Below, in pieces: positions 34,401-43,132 of a stretch of DNA of 64,000 bases. Location: contig CALFEQ010000007.1 of assembly GCA_937949945.1 (NCBI GenBank), forward strand, positions 1-64,000. The letters are read 5' to 3'. Each line of letters starts with the position of its first letter. The first letter of the stretch is position 1. The translations under genes and the position numbers were made by a program. The DNA comes from an uncultured Myxococcales bacterium (lineage in GTDB: Bacteria; Myxococcota_A; Polyangia; Polyangiales; Polyangiaceae). The notes under the pieces are model-generated. The model saw only the letters and a program-made list of their open reading frames with translations, was not told where the DNA came from and did not search any database.

Positions 34401-35543
34401 GAGCGCCGTCACCTCGCGTCGCTCGCCGAGCTCGACGGCGCGTCCGACGTCGACGACGGGCACGCCGACCTCGACCTTCGTGACCGAGGGGACGTCGCGC
34501 CGCGCCGCCGGCACCTCGACCGGTGTGCGCTCCTGCGACGGGGCTCCCTCCGCGTCGAGGATGACGTACTGCCCGGTCTCGTCGGGCATGCGGAAGCCCG
34601 CGAGGAAGTCGGCGAGGTCGTGCGCGCTGAAGCGGCGGCCTTGCGAGTAGAGGAACGCGAGGAGCGCCTCGTACATGCGGCCGGCGTCCGGGAAGCGCGC
34701 GTCGACGTCGCGCGCCATCGCCGTCTTGAGGAGCGCGACGAGCTCGGGCGGGACGTCGGGACGGAGGAGCTCGACCGGCGGGTACTCGCACGCCTGCACG
34801 CGGCGCAGCGTCTCGAACGACGTCGGCGCGGTGAACGGGTTGACCCCCGCGAGCATCTCGTAGAGCACCGTCCCGAGCGAGAAGAGATCGCTGCGCGCGT
34901 CGACCGGCTCGCCCGCCGCGTGCTCCGGGCTCATGTAGCCGTACTTGCCCTGGAGGCGTAGGCTGCGCGTGTCCTCGAGGCCCTTCGGCTCGAGCGCGCC
35001 GCGCGCCTTGGCGATGCCGAAGTCGGTGACCTTGACCTCGCCCTCGAGCGACAAGAGCACGTTCTGCGGCGAGACGTCGAGGTGGACGATGTTGAGCGGC
35101 TCGTTCTGCTCGTCGCGCCTGCGGTGCGCGTGATCGAGCCCCTTGGCGACCTCCGCGGCGATGTAGACCGCCATCTCGATCGGGATCTGCACCTCGGCAC
35201 GCCGGCACCGCGCGAGCAGCGTGGCGAGGTCGGGCCCGTTCACGTACTCCATCGCCATGTAGTACGCGTCGGGCTGCGGCATGCCGCCGACCACGGTGCC
35301 GGGGGCGATCCCGAGGTCGAAGACCTGGACGATGTTCGCGTGCGAGAGGCGGACGGCGAGCTTCGCCTCGTGGATGAACATTTCCACGAACTCGTCGGAC
35401 GCGGCGAGCTCGGGAAGGATGCGTTTGATGACGACGACCTTCTCGAAGCCCTCGACGCCGTAGCTCTTGGCCTTGAAGACCTCGGCCATGCCGCCCTGGC
35501 CGAGCTTTTCGAGGAGCCGATAGCGCCCGAAGGTCGTGTCCAC
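31491..35543 (-). CDS. Giant Ser/Thr kinase fused to cyclase-like, ATPase and TPR regions
   Basis: The 1350-residue product has an N-terminal kinase domain with G-loop LGQGGMAEV, catalytic Lys K40 in VVIKRIL, catalytic loop HLDVSPQN (HLD rather than HRD, common in myxobacterial kinases) and DFGIAKARG. Then comes a segment starting RREVTALAIEL that resembles a degenerate class III adenylate/guanylate cyclase domain. An AAA/STAND ATPase follows, with P-loop GDHGVGKSR around residues 577-584 and a D-domain-like helical region. The last 550 or so residues are TPR-like helical repeats. Such proteins couple phosphorylation to large protein assembly. GTG at 35543 is favoured; TTG at 35582 is an alternative. 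Confidence 0.85.
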   Translation of the reverse strand: MDTTFGRYRLLEKLGQGGMAEVFKAKSYGVEGFEKVVVIKRILPELAASDEFVEMFIHEAKLAVRLSHANIVQVFDLGIAPGTVVGGMPQPDAYYMAMEYVNGPDLATLLARCRRAEVQIPIEMAVYIAAEVAKGLDHAHRRRDEQNEPLNIVHLDVSPQNVLLSLEGEVKVTDFGIAKARGALEPKGLEDTRSLRLQGKYGYMSPEHAAGEPVDARSDLFSLGTVLYEMLAGVNPFTAPTSFETLRRVQACEYPPVELLRPDVPPELVALLKTAMARDVDARFPDAGRMYEALLAFLYSQGRRFSAHDLADFLAGFRMPDETGQYVILDAEGAPSQERTPVEVPAARRDVPSVTKVEVGVPVVDVGRAVELGERREVTALAIELPASRDGSVSPPAGDGTSLGERAADTITRYGGLIVSREPETITALFGVNDPDGRDTEIATRCALVVLRSLAGTRQPSAGLHVGRIHVTSDGRPTEDERLATLVATARDLARVREGMCAISASAMRQVRNLFVFDTLDVSRPGVSTTTTLLVKEVRGTSEAFGKFVGRRDELRAVGEMLASATRRTARVLTIRGDHGVGKSRLLFEVERRLQKGGYNVGWYLATCPPRGTDLPLSGLECMLQTLCGVAEGDAEPRIRQVVPRLRALGLQEEEVSAVLAALGASSRPQGAKGRAAPTGSAKAVLANAFTRMVQRLCEDRPHALAWDAAHSMDADTFAVLETVLERIPQARFLVVLAARAGFSHPLEKLEIHRALDLGDLKPEDIERLVAVRLGVTRVPVELMRFIRERAGGHPQMIEEIIKALVEARAVTVADGSVVTMKLVGQELSLPKTLRGLVASRIARVDARDRAILQAAAILGDPINASVLGQMTGLSMAALEKSLAALKEHGFLVQTGPIELRFGSPIVREIVVDAITAEASREMHAAAGLALEKAAFASGENVAHPAEYAGRIATHLYCAGERDRAGLWFATSAERRLEAGQFEAATRDYARAIELGDLAERDTDAVLRWFAGLAKAVRFAGALPEAMEICEKVIARIDAGSTPGTDEGDERRVRVRIDAGRILGALHMFDAARAQLGAAEAIAQARPELVKSALVAAAELAGRQGDFTRALALLERQKDLVSAGDKHEEHKLLVSLVQTNAAMGDHAAAMRHFERACAVLPDDPVAICERHKLKALIDYFARDFRASALESEKAIDKARELGLQYEVAINLHNLGDVLILLEDYPRAYGALKQSVALCDELGYERLGSHNRMFLAFLDALAGDPDADRVLLQGIRYAEANDFTWDVLGGRQLLARLYAHRGDNDAARLEYQRLRQLAKAAGNRLVADDCLDALRALGATPSQPPPPPTTS

Positions 35544-35672
35544 CGAGCCGCCAAACCTAGCAGCAACTCGAGGATACCCCAACCGCCCCGCGCGCCTCCC
35601 CGGCGGGGGGCCGGGTCCGGCGGGCTCCGGCCCGCACCCATGAGCTCGGGAGGCAGCACCCGCTCCGATCGC

Positions 35673-38135
35673 CTAGCGGACGTAGATCGGGTTCGTGAAC
35701 GCCAGCGGCTGGATCGGCATGAACGGCAGCGCGTCGTCCATGCGGCGCTCGCCGCGCGTGACGGCGACGATCCACCGCGCGCCGTCCGGGATCGACAACG
35801 AGAGATCGGTGTCGAGCCGGATGCTCCGCGCCTGGGCCTCCTCCAGGCTTCCCTCCTCCTTGCCGAGCACCGTCGGCTTCGACGGGATGGTCGTCTTGTA
35901 GAGCGACACCACCGAGCCCGGCCCGTGGCCGTGGGCAGGCACACCGGCGAGCACCTCCACGGACGTGACGTCGACCCACGGAGCGGCCCTGACCTCGAGC
36001 CTGCCCGAGAGCGATGCTCGATGAGCGATCTCGTCGCCGGGGCGAGCCATCCTCCCGCCTTCGAGGAGAGCGAAGTCGATGATGGGTCCGCTCGTGACGA
36101 ACCCCCTCCCTTTCTTGAGCGCCGCCACCACCTCTCGGGTGTCGATGGGCTGCCCGGTGTCGCCGGCGGCCCGCGCGTCGACGAGAGCGTACGTACGTGG
36201 ATAGCCGGCCCAATGGTACTGGATCCGGTGCGAGTCGCTCGAGCCCGTCGCCGCGATGCGCTTGCCGTGGTTGAGGATGGCGAACCAGTCCTCGAGCACG
36301 CGCTCGGTGGTCTCGCGCCGGAAGAGCTCGTAGCCGTTGTACACCTCGATGGCGTCGAAGCCCGCGACGAGGCCGGAGGGCAGGCGGCCGCTCTTCGGAT
36401 CGAAGTTGACGATGTTGAAGTAGCCGATGTTGTGCGCCATCCGCGGGTGGTGGATCTGGACGAACCTCGAAGGATCGCCCCGACGCGCCGAGGCGACCAT
36501 CCCGGCGACGGTCGTGCCCCTGTAGGCGGGAACGTTGGACGTCGTCGGATACGGGAAGACGCCGAAGTGCCCCCAGCGCGGCGCGCTGGTGGTGATCTCG
36601 ACGCCCGGCACGTGCGCGAGGTGCTTGCCCAACTGCAAGAACTCCACGGCCGGCCCGTAGTCGCCCACGACGTTGTGCTCGGTCGGCACGGCGAAATCGA
36701 TGCCCGCGGAGATCAGCGATAGTACGCGGTCCTCCGGCGTCACCGGGCTGTCGAAGCTCGGTCGCGCGTGCACGTGAAGGTCGCAGCCCACCATCCCCGG
36801 CGTGGGGACGACGTGACGAGGCGAGAGCTCGACGGTCTTCGTGTGACCGCTCGTGATCTCGACCTCCTGCGAGTCGATGCTCCACTCGATCCCCTTCGTC
36901 GCGGAGACGCGGTACTTGCCCGCGGGCAGCGGCGTCTTCACCTCTCCCTCGAGCACGTCCATCAGCGGCCCCGCGCCGGACGCGCGGTAGTCCGGCCCGA
37001 AGCTCGGATCGAGCGTGCCTTCGATCCCTTTCACGATGAGCCGAGCGATGAGCGGCTCCCCCGTGTCCCCGTCGGTCACCTTCACGAACAGCTCCCCGCC
37101 GGGCGACACGTCGAGCCTCAGATCCCAAGGGGTGCCGGGGACGAAGCGGACGGGCGCGCTCGTGTGCGCCGCTTCGAGCGCCGCGAACCACTGCACGGCC
37201 CTCGTCGGGGCCTCGAGCTCGAATCGGCCCTCCGCATCGACCAAGGCACGCACCTGCGGATGGCCCTCTTCGTCGAGGGCGATGACGCGCGCCCGCTCGC
37301 TCGTCCCGGTGACGACGCCGGTGACCTTCGCGACGGGGACGTGCGAGAGGCGGTACAAGCGCCCCCAGAGCCCGAGGCTCGACTCGCCCATGAGCACGGA
37401 GATGTCGAGCCGAGCCGGCTTGCCGGGGACGGCCCCGAGCGCGCGTCGGAGCGCGGTCTCGGTCTTCGCGGAGACGACGAGGCGCGTGCGCGCGCCTTTC
37501 GCGGCGGTGTCCGGCTCGGCCTCGGTGATCGAGAGCGGCCCCTGGGACGAGAGCATCGCGATGGGATGGACGTCGTCGTCGAGCACGACCGTCCGCGCCC
37601 GCGTGCTCGCCGTGTCGCCGACCTGACCGACGCCGGGCATGAACACCGCGCGCCCTTGCGCCGAAAGGCCGAACCGGAGCGCGTAGGTGTGGTCCGAGCT
37701 CCCGGGCTCGTGCGAGACGGCGAGGCTCGCGGTCACGAGATCCCCGGCGGGGTCCATCCGCAGCTCGAGCGCGCCCGTCGCCCGCTCCTCGCCGACCTCG
37801 ATCGGGAACTCGCCGACGAGCGTCGACTTGTCCTTCCGGTGGATGTCCCCGCGGCGCATCGCGAGCGGCCGCTCGACGCCGTCGACGACGAGCGACATGT
37901 CGATCTCGATGCGGCTCCTCCCGTCCTGGCTCTCCAGCTCGAGCCGGCCGGACGTCGGCTGGAACGTGAACGTCACCTGATCGCCGACGAGCGACGTCGT
38001 GTCCGCGGTCCGCGCGACCACCGCGAGCGTGCGCCGCCCGCGTTGCGCGCCGAACGCCAGCGCCAGCGCGATGAGCGCGGCGACGATGGCGATGCCGAAC
38101 AGATCACGCCGGGCGGCTGCGGTCGAGCTCTCCAA
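35673..38135 (-). CDS. CehA/McbA-type PHP-domain metallohydrolase, membrane-anchored
   Basis: The 820-residue product starts with a transmembrane anchor (LFGIAIVAALIALALAFGA). The first half is beta-rich with DUF-like folds and a carbohydrate-binding-type domain (around FVKVTDGDTGEPLIARL). The second half is a PHP-type metallohydrolase: H454-V-H456 in CDLHVHARPSF, EHNVVGDYG, VQIHHPRMA and SSDSHRI supply the usual metal ligands of the CehA/McbA family, which acts on phosphate, carbamate or other ester bonds. TTG at 38135 is the start used, with an uncertain ribosome-binding site. It faces outward from the inner membrane by topology, which is inferred. Confidence 0.8.
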   Translation of the reverse strand: MESSTAAARRDLFGIAIVAALIALALAFGAQRGRRTLAVVARTADTTSLVGDQVTFTFQPTSGRLELESQDGRSRIEIDMSLVVDGVERPLAMRRGDIHRKDKSTLVGEFPIEVGEERATGALELRMDPAGDLVTASLAVSHEPGSSDHTYALRFGLSAQGRAVFMPGVGQVGDTASTRARTVVLDDDVHPIAMLSSQGPLSITEAEPDTAAKGARTRLVVSAKTETALRRALGAVPGKPARLDISVLMGESSLGLWGRLYRLSHVPVAKVTGVVTGTSERARVIALDEEGHPQVRALVDAEGRFELEAPTRAVQWFAALEAAHTSAPVRFVPGTPWDLRLDVSPGGELFVKVTDGDTGEPLIARLIVKGIEGTLDPSFGPDYRASGAGPLMDVLEGEVKTPLPAGKYRVSATKGIEWSIDSQEVEITSGHTKTVELSPRHVVPTPGMVGCDLHVHARPSFDSPVTPEDRVLSLISAGIDFAVPTEHNVVGDYGPAVEFLQLGKHLAHVPGVEITTSAPRWGHFGVFPYPTTSNVPAYRGTTVAGMVASARRGDPSRFVQIHHPRMAHNIGYFNIVNFDPKSGRLPSGLVAGFDAIEVYNGYELFRRETTERVLEDWFAILNHGKRIAATGSSDSHRIQYHWAGYPRTYALVDARAAGDTGQPIDTREVVAALKKGRGFVTSGPIIDFALLEGGRMARPGDEIAHRASLSGRLEVRAAPWVDVTSVEVLAGVPAHGHGPGSVVSLYKTTIPSKPTVLGKEEGSLEEAQARSIRLDTDLSLSIPDGARWIVAVTRGERRMDDALPFMPIQPLAFTNPIYVR

Positions 38136-38201
38136 AGATGGAGAGGATCATAGACCATGAAGCGGCGGCCGGGTCCGCCGTCCGCCGCGGGCGCCGCGCG
38201 G

Positions 38202-39719
38202 TCAGGGAACCGCGGGCGGGTCGGGATACATCGCGAAGGCCGCCGCGACGTCACCCGGGCTGAGGGCGACCCGCTGGCCCGTGATCGTGCCTCCGTCCTT
38301 CTTCACGATCGTCGGCAGACCGTTCGCCGAGAAGGCGTACGAGTCGTAGTGCATGATCGAGTCGAAGTCGTACTGGCCGCGGTCCTTGCCGTTCGCGGCG
38401 GAGTACTTCTGGAAGTTGTGCGAGTGTCCCGCGGAGATGTTGTTCCAGTTGATCGTGACGTGGTCGTCGCGGTCGATGCGGGTCTGCTCGTGGTAGTAGC
38501 CGACGGCGTGGCCGATCTCGTGGATGGTCGAGCCCGTGCTGCAGTGGCCCGGGAAGCTCACCTTCGTGAGGGTCCCGCCGGAGCCGAGGTTCGCGGCCGT
38601 GCCCGAGCTCGTGCGCCCGTCGGTGTAGAAGGCGTGGAACGTCCCGTCGGAGCCGACGGCGACGTGCGCGAGCTGGGCGATCGTCTTTCCGGACGCGACC
38701 GTGAACGGACGCGAGGCCGACTTCGACGCGAGCTCCTTCGGCGTGCCCGTGCTGTAGGTGCCGTCCTTGTAGAACGCGTGGACGACGGAGCTCTTGTCGA
38801 TCGCGATGGCGAGCACGTCCGACGGGTTCTTGCCGGGCGCGAGCGAGTACGGCGCAGGCGCGGCGTGCTTCGCGAGATCGGTGATCGTTCCTTCGCTGAC
38901 GGTGCCGTCGGAGTACCACGCGAAGACGCGACCGTTCGTCCCGAACGCGACGTCGACGATGTCCGACGGCGTCTTCCCGTCCGGGAGCAGGTACTTGAAG
39001 TGCGGCCTGCTCGCGTCCGCACGAACCGTCGACCCGATCGTCGCGTGGCCGCGCCGGTAGAAGTAGTGGACCCTTCCGCTCGAGCGATCGATCGCGACGG
39101 CGACGACGTTCGACGCGGTCTCGCCCGTCGAGAGGTTGATCGTCTGCCTGCCGCCGATGCGACCGATCATCGACGAGCAGCCCGTGGACGGCTGGAACTC
39201 GACGTAGTCGGTCTCGTTCGTGCGCGGGACGAAGCGGATGTTCGTCCTCTCCTTCCAGTGCGCGATCGCGGCCGTGACGCGTCCCTGATCCGGCAGGTCG
39301 GGGTGGATGACGTACGGGACGACCCCCTTCGGCCAGCGGCGGCCCACGTGCGTGGCCGCCATGACGTCGACGGCCGGCGGCACCGGCAGCACCACGTCGC
39401 CCTCGATGATCGGCAACCCGTCGATGAGCTCGTACACGAGCCGGAACTCGCCGTGCGGCGTGACGAGCACGAACTCGCCGGCCGTCTCCCCCGTGCCCGC
39501 CTGCTGCATCGGGTCGATCTCCCGAGGCTCGCTCGACGCGTCGAGCCGATCGTCGTCACCCGGAACGCCCGGAGCCCTCGCCACGATCTCGGGCGAGTCG
39601 TCGGCGGGCTCTCCGTCGTCGGCCTCGAACAGCGCTCCGGGCCCGGCGCACGCGCCGAGACCGATCGCCCCGACGACGAGCAGACCGAGAACGGATCGAG
39701 AAGGGTGCCAGCGATCCAT
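38202..39719 (-). CDS. Astacin (M12A) metalloprotease lipoprotein with internal four-repeat insertion
   Basis: The 505-residue product is a lipoprotein (GAIGLGAC) with an astacin catalytic domain: VVPYVIHPDLPD, then GCSSMIGRIGG, then the zinc motif HEIGHAVGYYHEQTR (H400, E401, H404, H410) and Met-turn SIMHYDSYAFS. Between about residues 196 and 390, where ordinary astacins continue directly from the GGxQ region to the zinc helix, lies a module of four about 48-residue repeats, each with a core like VDVAFGTNGRVFAWYSDGTVS. The catalytic residues remain, so activity is likely. The inserted repeats look like small beta-propeller blades and could gate the active site. ATG at 39719 starts the signal peptide. 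Confidence 0.87.
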   Translation of the reverse strand: MDRWHPSRSVLGLLVVGAIGLGACAGPGALFEADDGEPADDSPEIVARAPGVPGDDDRLDASSEPREIDPMQQAGTGETAGEFVLVTPHGEFRLVYELIDGLPIIEGDVVLPVPPAVDVMAATHVGRRWPKGVVPYVIHPDLPDQGRVTAAIAHWKERTNIRFVPRTNETDYVEFQPSTGCSSMIGRIGGRQTINLSTGETASNVVAVAIDRSSGRVHYFYRRGHATIGSTVRADASRPHFKYLLPDGKTPSDIVDVAFGTNGRVFAWYSDGTVSEGTITDLAKHAAPAPYSLAPGKNPSDVLAIAIDKSSVVHAFYKDGTYSTGTPKELASKSASRPFTVASGKTIAQLAHVAVGSDGTFHAFYTDGRTSSGTAANLGSGGTLTKVSFPGHCSTGSTIHEIGHAVGYYHEQTRIDRDDHVTINWNNISAGHSHNFQKYSAANGKDRGQYDFDSIMHYDSYAFSANGLPTIVKKDGGTITGQRVALSPGDVAAAFAMYPDPPAVP

Positions 39720-39930
39720 GGCGCGACGATCGGTAACGGCGCGCCAGCGGTTTCCCGCGTATCGCCGACGTCTCAACGCATTTCGGTGCCACTCGTGCGC
39801 ACCCGTTGCGCCCACCTCCGGCGCTGTACCCCGCGACCGGATCGCTGCTTCGATCGGGGCGCTCGGCGAGAACTGAGGTCGTTCGGCCGCAGGTGTGACC
39901 GATCGATCTGCGTGCTTTCGCCCTCGCGTC

Positions 39931-40386
39931 TCAGCGCGTGTGGCGCGCGATCCTCGCGACGCGCTGCCCGCCTTCGATCGCGAGCTTCACCGTGAGGTCG
40001 GCAGGACCGAGCTCGGACTCGACGTCCTCGCCCCACTCGACGAGGAGGATCGCGCCCTCGGCCCTTCGCTCCGCCAGCCCGAGACGGCGCACCTCCGCCT
40101 TCGTCTTCTCGAGGTCCTCGTCGCGCAGTCGATAGACGTCGACGTGGAGCAGAGGCCCGCGCGGCGTCGAGTACTCCTGCACGAGCGTGAACGTCGGGCT
40201 CGCGATGGCGACGTCGGGCGGGACGCCGAGCGCGCGCGCGATCGCTCGCGCGAGGAACGTCTTGCCGACGCCGAGATCGCCAGAGAGGAGCACGAGGTCG
40301 CCGGGCGCGAGCGTCTTCGCGATCTCGGCCCCCAGCCGCGTGGTGTCGCGACGCGTGGCGAGGCGGCGCTCTTCGGTCACGCCCAT
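39931..40386 (-). CDS. tsaE: tRNA threonylcarbamoyladenosine biosynthesis ATPase TsaE
   Basis: TsaE works with TsaB and TsaD to make N6-threonylcarbamoyladenosine at position 37 of ANN-decoding tRNAs. The 151-residue product has the P-loop SGDLGVGKT (G36-T43), the typical SPTFTLVQEY strand, HVDVYRL and VEWGEDV, all matching the family. Length is normal. It is separated by six bases from the upstream gene (40393) on the same strand, so they may be co-transcribed. tsaB or tsaD are not in the window. Confidence 0.93.
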   Translation of the reverse strand: MGVTEERRLATRRDTTRLGAEIAKTLAPGDLVLLSGDLGVGKTFLARAIARALGVPPDVAIASPTFTLVQEYSTPRGPLLHVDVYRLRDEDLEKTKAEVRRLGLAERRAEGAILLVEWGEDVESELGPADLTVKLAIEGGQRVARIARHTR

Positions 40387-40392
40387 CCTCCG

Positions 40393-41466
40393 TCAGAAGC
40401 GCAAGACCGCGCGCGCGGTCCCGCCTCCGAGAAGCAGCGTCCCGCGGCCGCCGAGCGCCGTCGAGAGATCGCCGGCGATCTCGGCCTGGAAGTTCTCGGT
40501 GATCCCGATCGCGAGGAACGCCGATCCGTGCGCGAGGAAGCGCGTCGTCTTCGCGGCGCCGAGCGCGGCGTGCGCGCCGAGGAGCAGCTCGGGACCGAGG
40601 AAGAGCCGGACGCCCCGGAACGGGGCGAGCGCGTAGCGCGCCCCGGCGGAGAGCTCGAGCGCGCGCGGGCCGATCACCTGCGAGGTGACGTTCGCCCGGA
40701 TCTCGAGGCCGGGCACGGTGTCGGGCAGGGCGTAGCCGAAGACGACGCCGATCGGCATCGCCCACGACGGCCCGCGCGCCTGCTCGGGACGCGCCATCGC
40801 GTTCGTCACGCCGATCGAAGCGCCCAGGGCGATCGGATGCCCTGCGCCGTAGACGAGCCGAGGGGCCGGCGGTCCTTGGGGCTCCTCTTGCTGCGGGGGC
40901 GGCTCCTGCGGAGCCGGCTTCGGACGCGCCTTCGGTCGGCGACGCTCGGCGTGCAGCCACGGGATCTCCGCGTTCGCGATCCCCTCCGGGCGAACGAGGA
41001 GCGCGATCATCTCGGCGATGTCGTTCGTCCCTTCGTCCGGGAACACCTCGCGCGAGAGCGACTCGACGCGACCCGTGGCGATCTGCGCCGCCTCGAGCTC
41101 GAGCCGGTACGTGGTGTAGCCCTCTTCGTCGCGCTCCGGCACGGGAGGGTGATCGATCCGCTCGACGCGCCCGGTGAGCGTCCAGTCCGCACCGACCGCA
41201 CGCCCCGCGGCGACGTGCTCTTGGCTCGTGTCGGCCGTGCCGTCCTTCACGGCGGCCTCGGCGGACACCATCTCGTCGTCCGTCGCGTAGGTGTGCCCCG
41301 TCTTCGTGACCGCCTCGCGCGTCCACCGCCGGATCTCCTCGAGCTCCGGCCGAGGAACGTTCGTCGGCGAAGTGAACGGCAGGACCGCGATCTTGTCGGC
41401 CCAGGAGGGCAGCGCGATCGAGAGCACGATCGCCGCCGCCGCGGACGAAACGAGTAGGCGCCCCAT
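40393..41466 (-). CDS. Exported protein with beta-barrel-like C-terminus
   Basis: The 357-residue product has a signal peptide (MGRLLVSSAAAAIVLSIALPSWA). Residues 25-160 resemble a periplasmic domain seen in myxobacterial outer-membrane proteins (IAVLPFTSPTNVPRPELEEI). A Pro/Gln linker follows near 195-210, then repeated amphipathic strands (YGAGHPIALGASIGV, GLEIRANVTSQVIG, GARYALAPFRGVRLFLGPELLLG, ending ARAVLRF) as in outer-membrane beta-barrels, with terminal Phe. Name unknown. ATG at 41466 starts the signal. Upstream of tsaE by six bases. Confidence 0.7.
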   Translation of the reverse strand: MGRLLVSSAAAAIVLSIALPSWADKIAVLPFTSPTNVPRPELEEIRRWTREAVTKTGHTYATDDEMVSAEAAVKDGTADTSQEHVAAGRAVGADWTLTGRVERIDHPPVPERDEEGYTTYRLELEAAQIATGRVESLSREVFPDEGTNDIAEMIALLVRPEGIANAEIPWLHAERRRPKARPKPAPQEPPPQQEEPQGPPAPRLVYGAGHPIALGASIGVTNAMARPEQARGPSWAMPIGVVFGYALPDTVPGLEIRANVTSQVIGPRALELSAGARYALAPFRGVRLFLGPELLLGAHAALGAAKTTRFLAHGSAFLAIGITENFQAEIAGDLSTALGGRGTLLLGGGTARAVLRF

Positions 41467-41503
41467 GCGAGCGGGAGAGCATAGCGCTGCCCGCGCTCGC
41501 GCG

Positions 41504-43132
41504 TCAGGCGCTCTCGGCCGGCTCGTCGGCCTTCTCGCTCTTCTTTTCGTCCTTCTTCGACTCGTCCTTCCCCTCGCCGTCGTCGGACTCGGAGTCGCTC
41601 TCGTCGCCGGCGGCGTCCTTCGCCTCGCCGGCGTCGGAGTCCTCGCTCTCCGTGTCGCCGTCGTCCGAGGCGGACGCCTCGTCGTCCTTCTTCTTCTTGG
41701 CGACGAGGCCCTTCTTCTTCTTGCCCGCCGACTCGTCCTTCGAGCTCTCGTCGGAGTCGGCCCCGTACGCGGCGACCTCCTCCTCGTCCTCTTCCTCCTC
41801 CTCGTCCTCCTCGACGCGCTTCTTGCGGCGCGGGGCGAGATCGTCATGGGTCGGCTTGATGTCACCCAGGGACTCGATGCCCATCGCGAGCTTCGGGCTC
41901 TTGCGCGCCGCCTCCCAGAACTTCGCGTAGAAGTACGAGCAGAGGACCGCCGTGACGAGGCCGATCCACTGGCTCGTCGAGAGCTGGATGGCCTGCTGCT
42001 TCGCGAACGACGGCGGCTTCAGCATCACGAACGCGACGATCGGCGGGATGAACGCGAGCACGCGCGCGACGTTGCGGATCTTGGTGTTCGCGATGCCGAG
42101 CGAGATGCCGAAGACGAACGCGATGCTCATCACGAGCAGCGATCCGGCGATGAGCCAGTGCTCGCCCATCATCGGGCCGAACTCGCCGCGCTCCGAGTCG
42201 TCGCGCAGGATCTCGATCAAGAACCGCAGGTAGCCGTAGCCGAACGCGAACAGGAAGAAGATCTGACCGCGGAACTTCTGGTGCTTGCGCTGCCAGAGCA
42301 GGAGCACGAGCAGCACGAGCCCGACGAGCGACTCGTAGATCTGCGTCGGGTGGACCGGGTACGAGTGGCCCATCTTCATGAGCTCCTCACCCGCGGGCGA
42401 GTAGCGCCCGACGATGTCGAGGTGCCGCGCGAACGCCGGCGCGCCTTCGCTCCCCTCGATCGTGCCCTGCGGCCAGTGCGGGAACGTCCCCAGCTTCTTG
42501 AGGAAGCCGGGGGCAGTGTCCGAGAGCCGCTTGCCGAAGTCGCAGCCGAACAGGTAGCAGCCGATGCGGGTGATGAGCAGACCCGAGGCGAGGCTGGGCA
42601 CCGCGACGTCGGCCCAGGGCATCAGCCGGATCTTGTGCATCCGCAGATAGATCCAGCTCCCCAGATAGCCGCCGATGAAACCGCCGTACGCGACGAGACC
42701 GCCGCGACGGAGCGCGAAGAAGTCGCTCGCCTGCTTGAACTCGTCGGGGTTCGTGATGACGTAGAGCAGACGCGAACCGAAGATCGCGGCGAGCGCCGTG
42801 ATCACGTAGCAGTTCGCCATCGTCTCCTTCGGCAGCCCGTCCCTCTCCGCGAGCGTCAGCGTGAGGTACCAGCCGACCACGAGCGACAGGCCGAGCATCA
42901 CGCCGTACGAGTAGATGGGCAGATTCGGCGCGCTGTACTCGGTCGCGCGGAAGACGTACCCCGCGATACCGGCGCCGACGCCGATCACCAAGGACACGGC
43001 GACGGTGGTGCGGTCCTTCCGCCGAAGGCCGAGGATCGCATAGAGCGCGGCGATGGCCGCTACGGCCGCGAGCGCCCACCAAAGCTTGAGAGGCATCTTC
43101 GGGAGCGGGATGCGGAAGAGGATCGGGTGCAT
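41504..43132 (-). CDS. lgt: Prolipoprotein diacylglyceryl transferase with long charged tail
   Basis: Lgt moves a diacylglyceryl group from phosphatidylglycerol to the lipobox Cys of prolipoproteins in the inner membrane. The 542-residue product has about seven membrane segments, the GGLVAYGGFIGG signature, the substrate-site region RIGCYLFGCDFGKRL (in the enterobacterial enzyme RIGNFINGE) and HPTQIYES. It is much longer than the usual 260-300 residues: an extra N-terminal segment is present and about 140 residues at the C-terminus form a tail of alternating acidic and Lys-rich blocks. Many lipoproteins in the window would be its substrates. The tail is probably cytosolic and disordered. Confidence 0.88.
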   Translation of the reverse strand: MHPILFRIPLPKMPLKLWWALAAVAAIAALYAILGLRRKDRTTVAVSLVIGVGAGIAGYVFRATEYSAPNLPIYSYGVMLGLSLVVGWYLTLTLAERDGLPKETMANCYVITALAAIFGSRLLYVITNPDEFKQASDFFALRRGGLVAYGGFIGGYLGSWIYLRMHKIRLMPWADVAVPSLASGLLITRIGCYLFGCDFGKRLSDTAPGFLKKLGTFPHWPQGTIEGSEGAPAFARHLDIVGRYSPAGEELMKMGHSYPVHPTQIYESLVGLVLLVLLLWQRKHQKFRGQIFFLFAFGYGYLRFLIEILRDDSERGEFGPMMGEHWLIAGSLLVMSIAFVFGISLGIANTKIRNVARVLAFIPPIVAFVMLKPPSFAKQQAIQLSTSQWIGLVTAVLCSYFYAKFWEAARKSPKLAMGIESLGDIKPTHDDLAPRRKKRVEEDEEEEEDEEEVAAYGADSDESSKDESAGKKKKGLVAKKKKDDEASASDDGDTESEDSDAGEAKDAAGDESDSESDDGEGKDESKKDEKKSEKADEPAESA

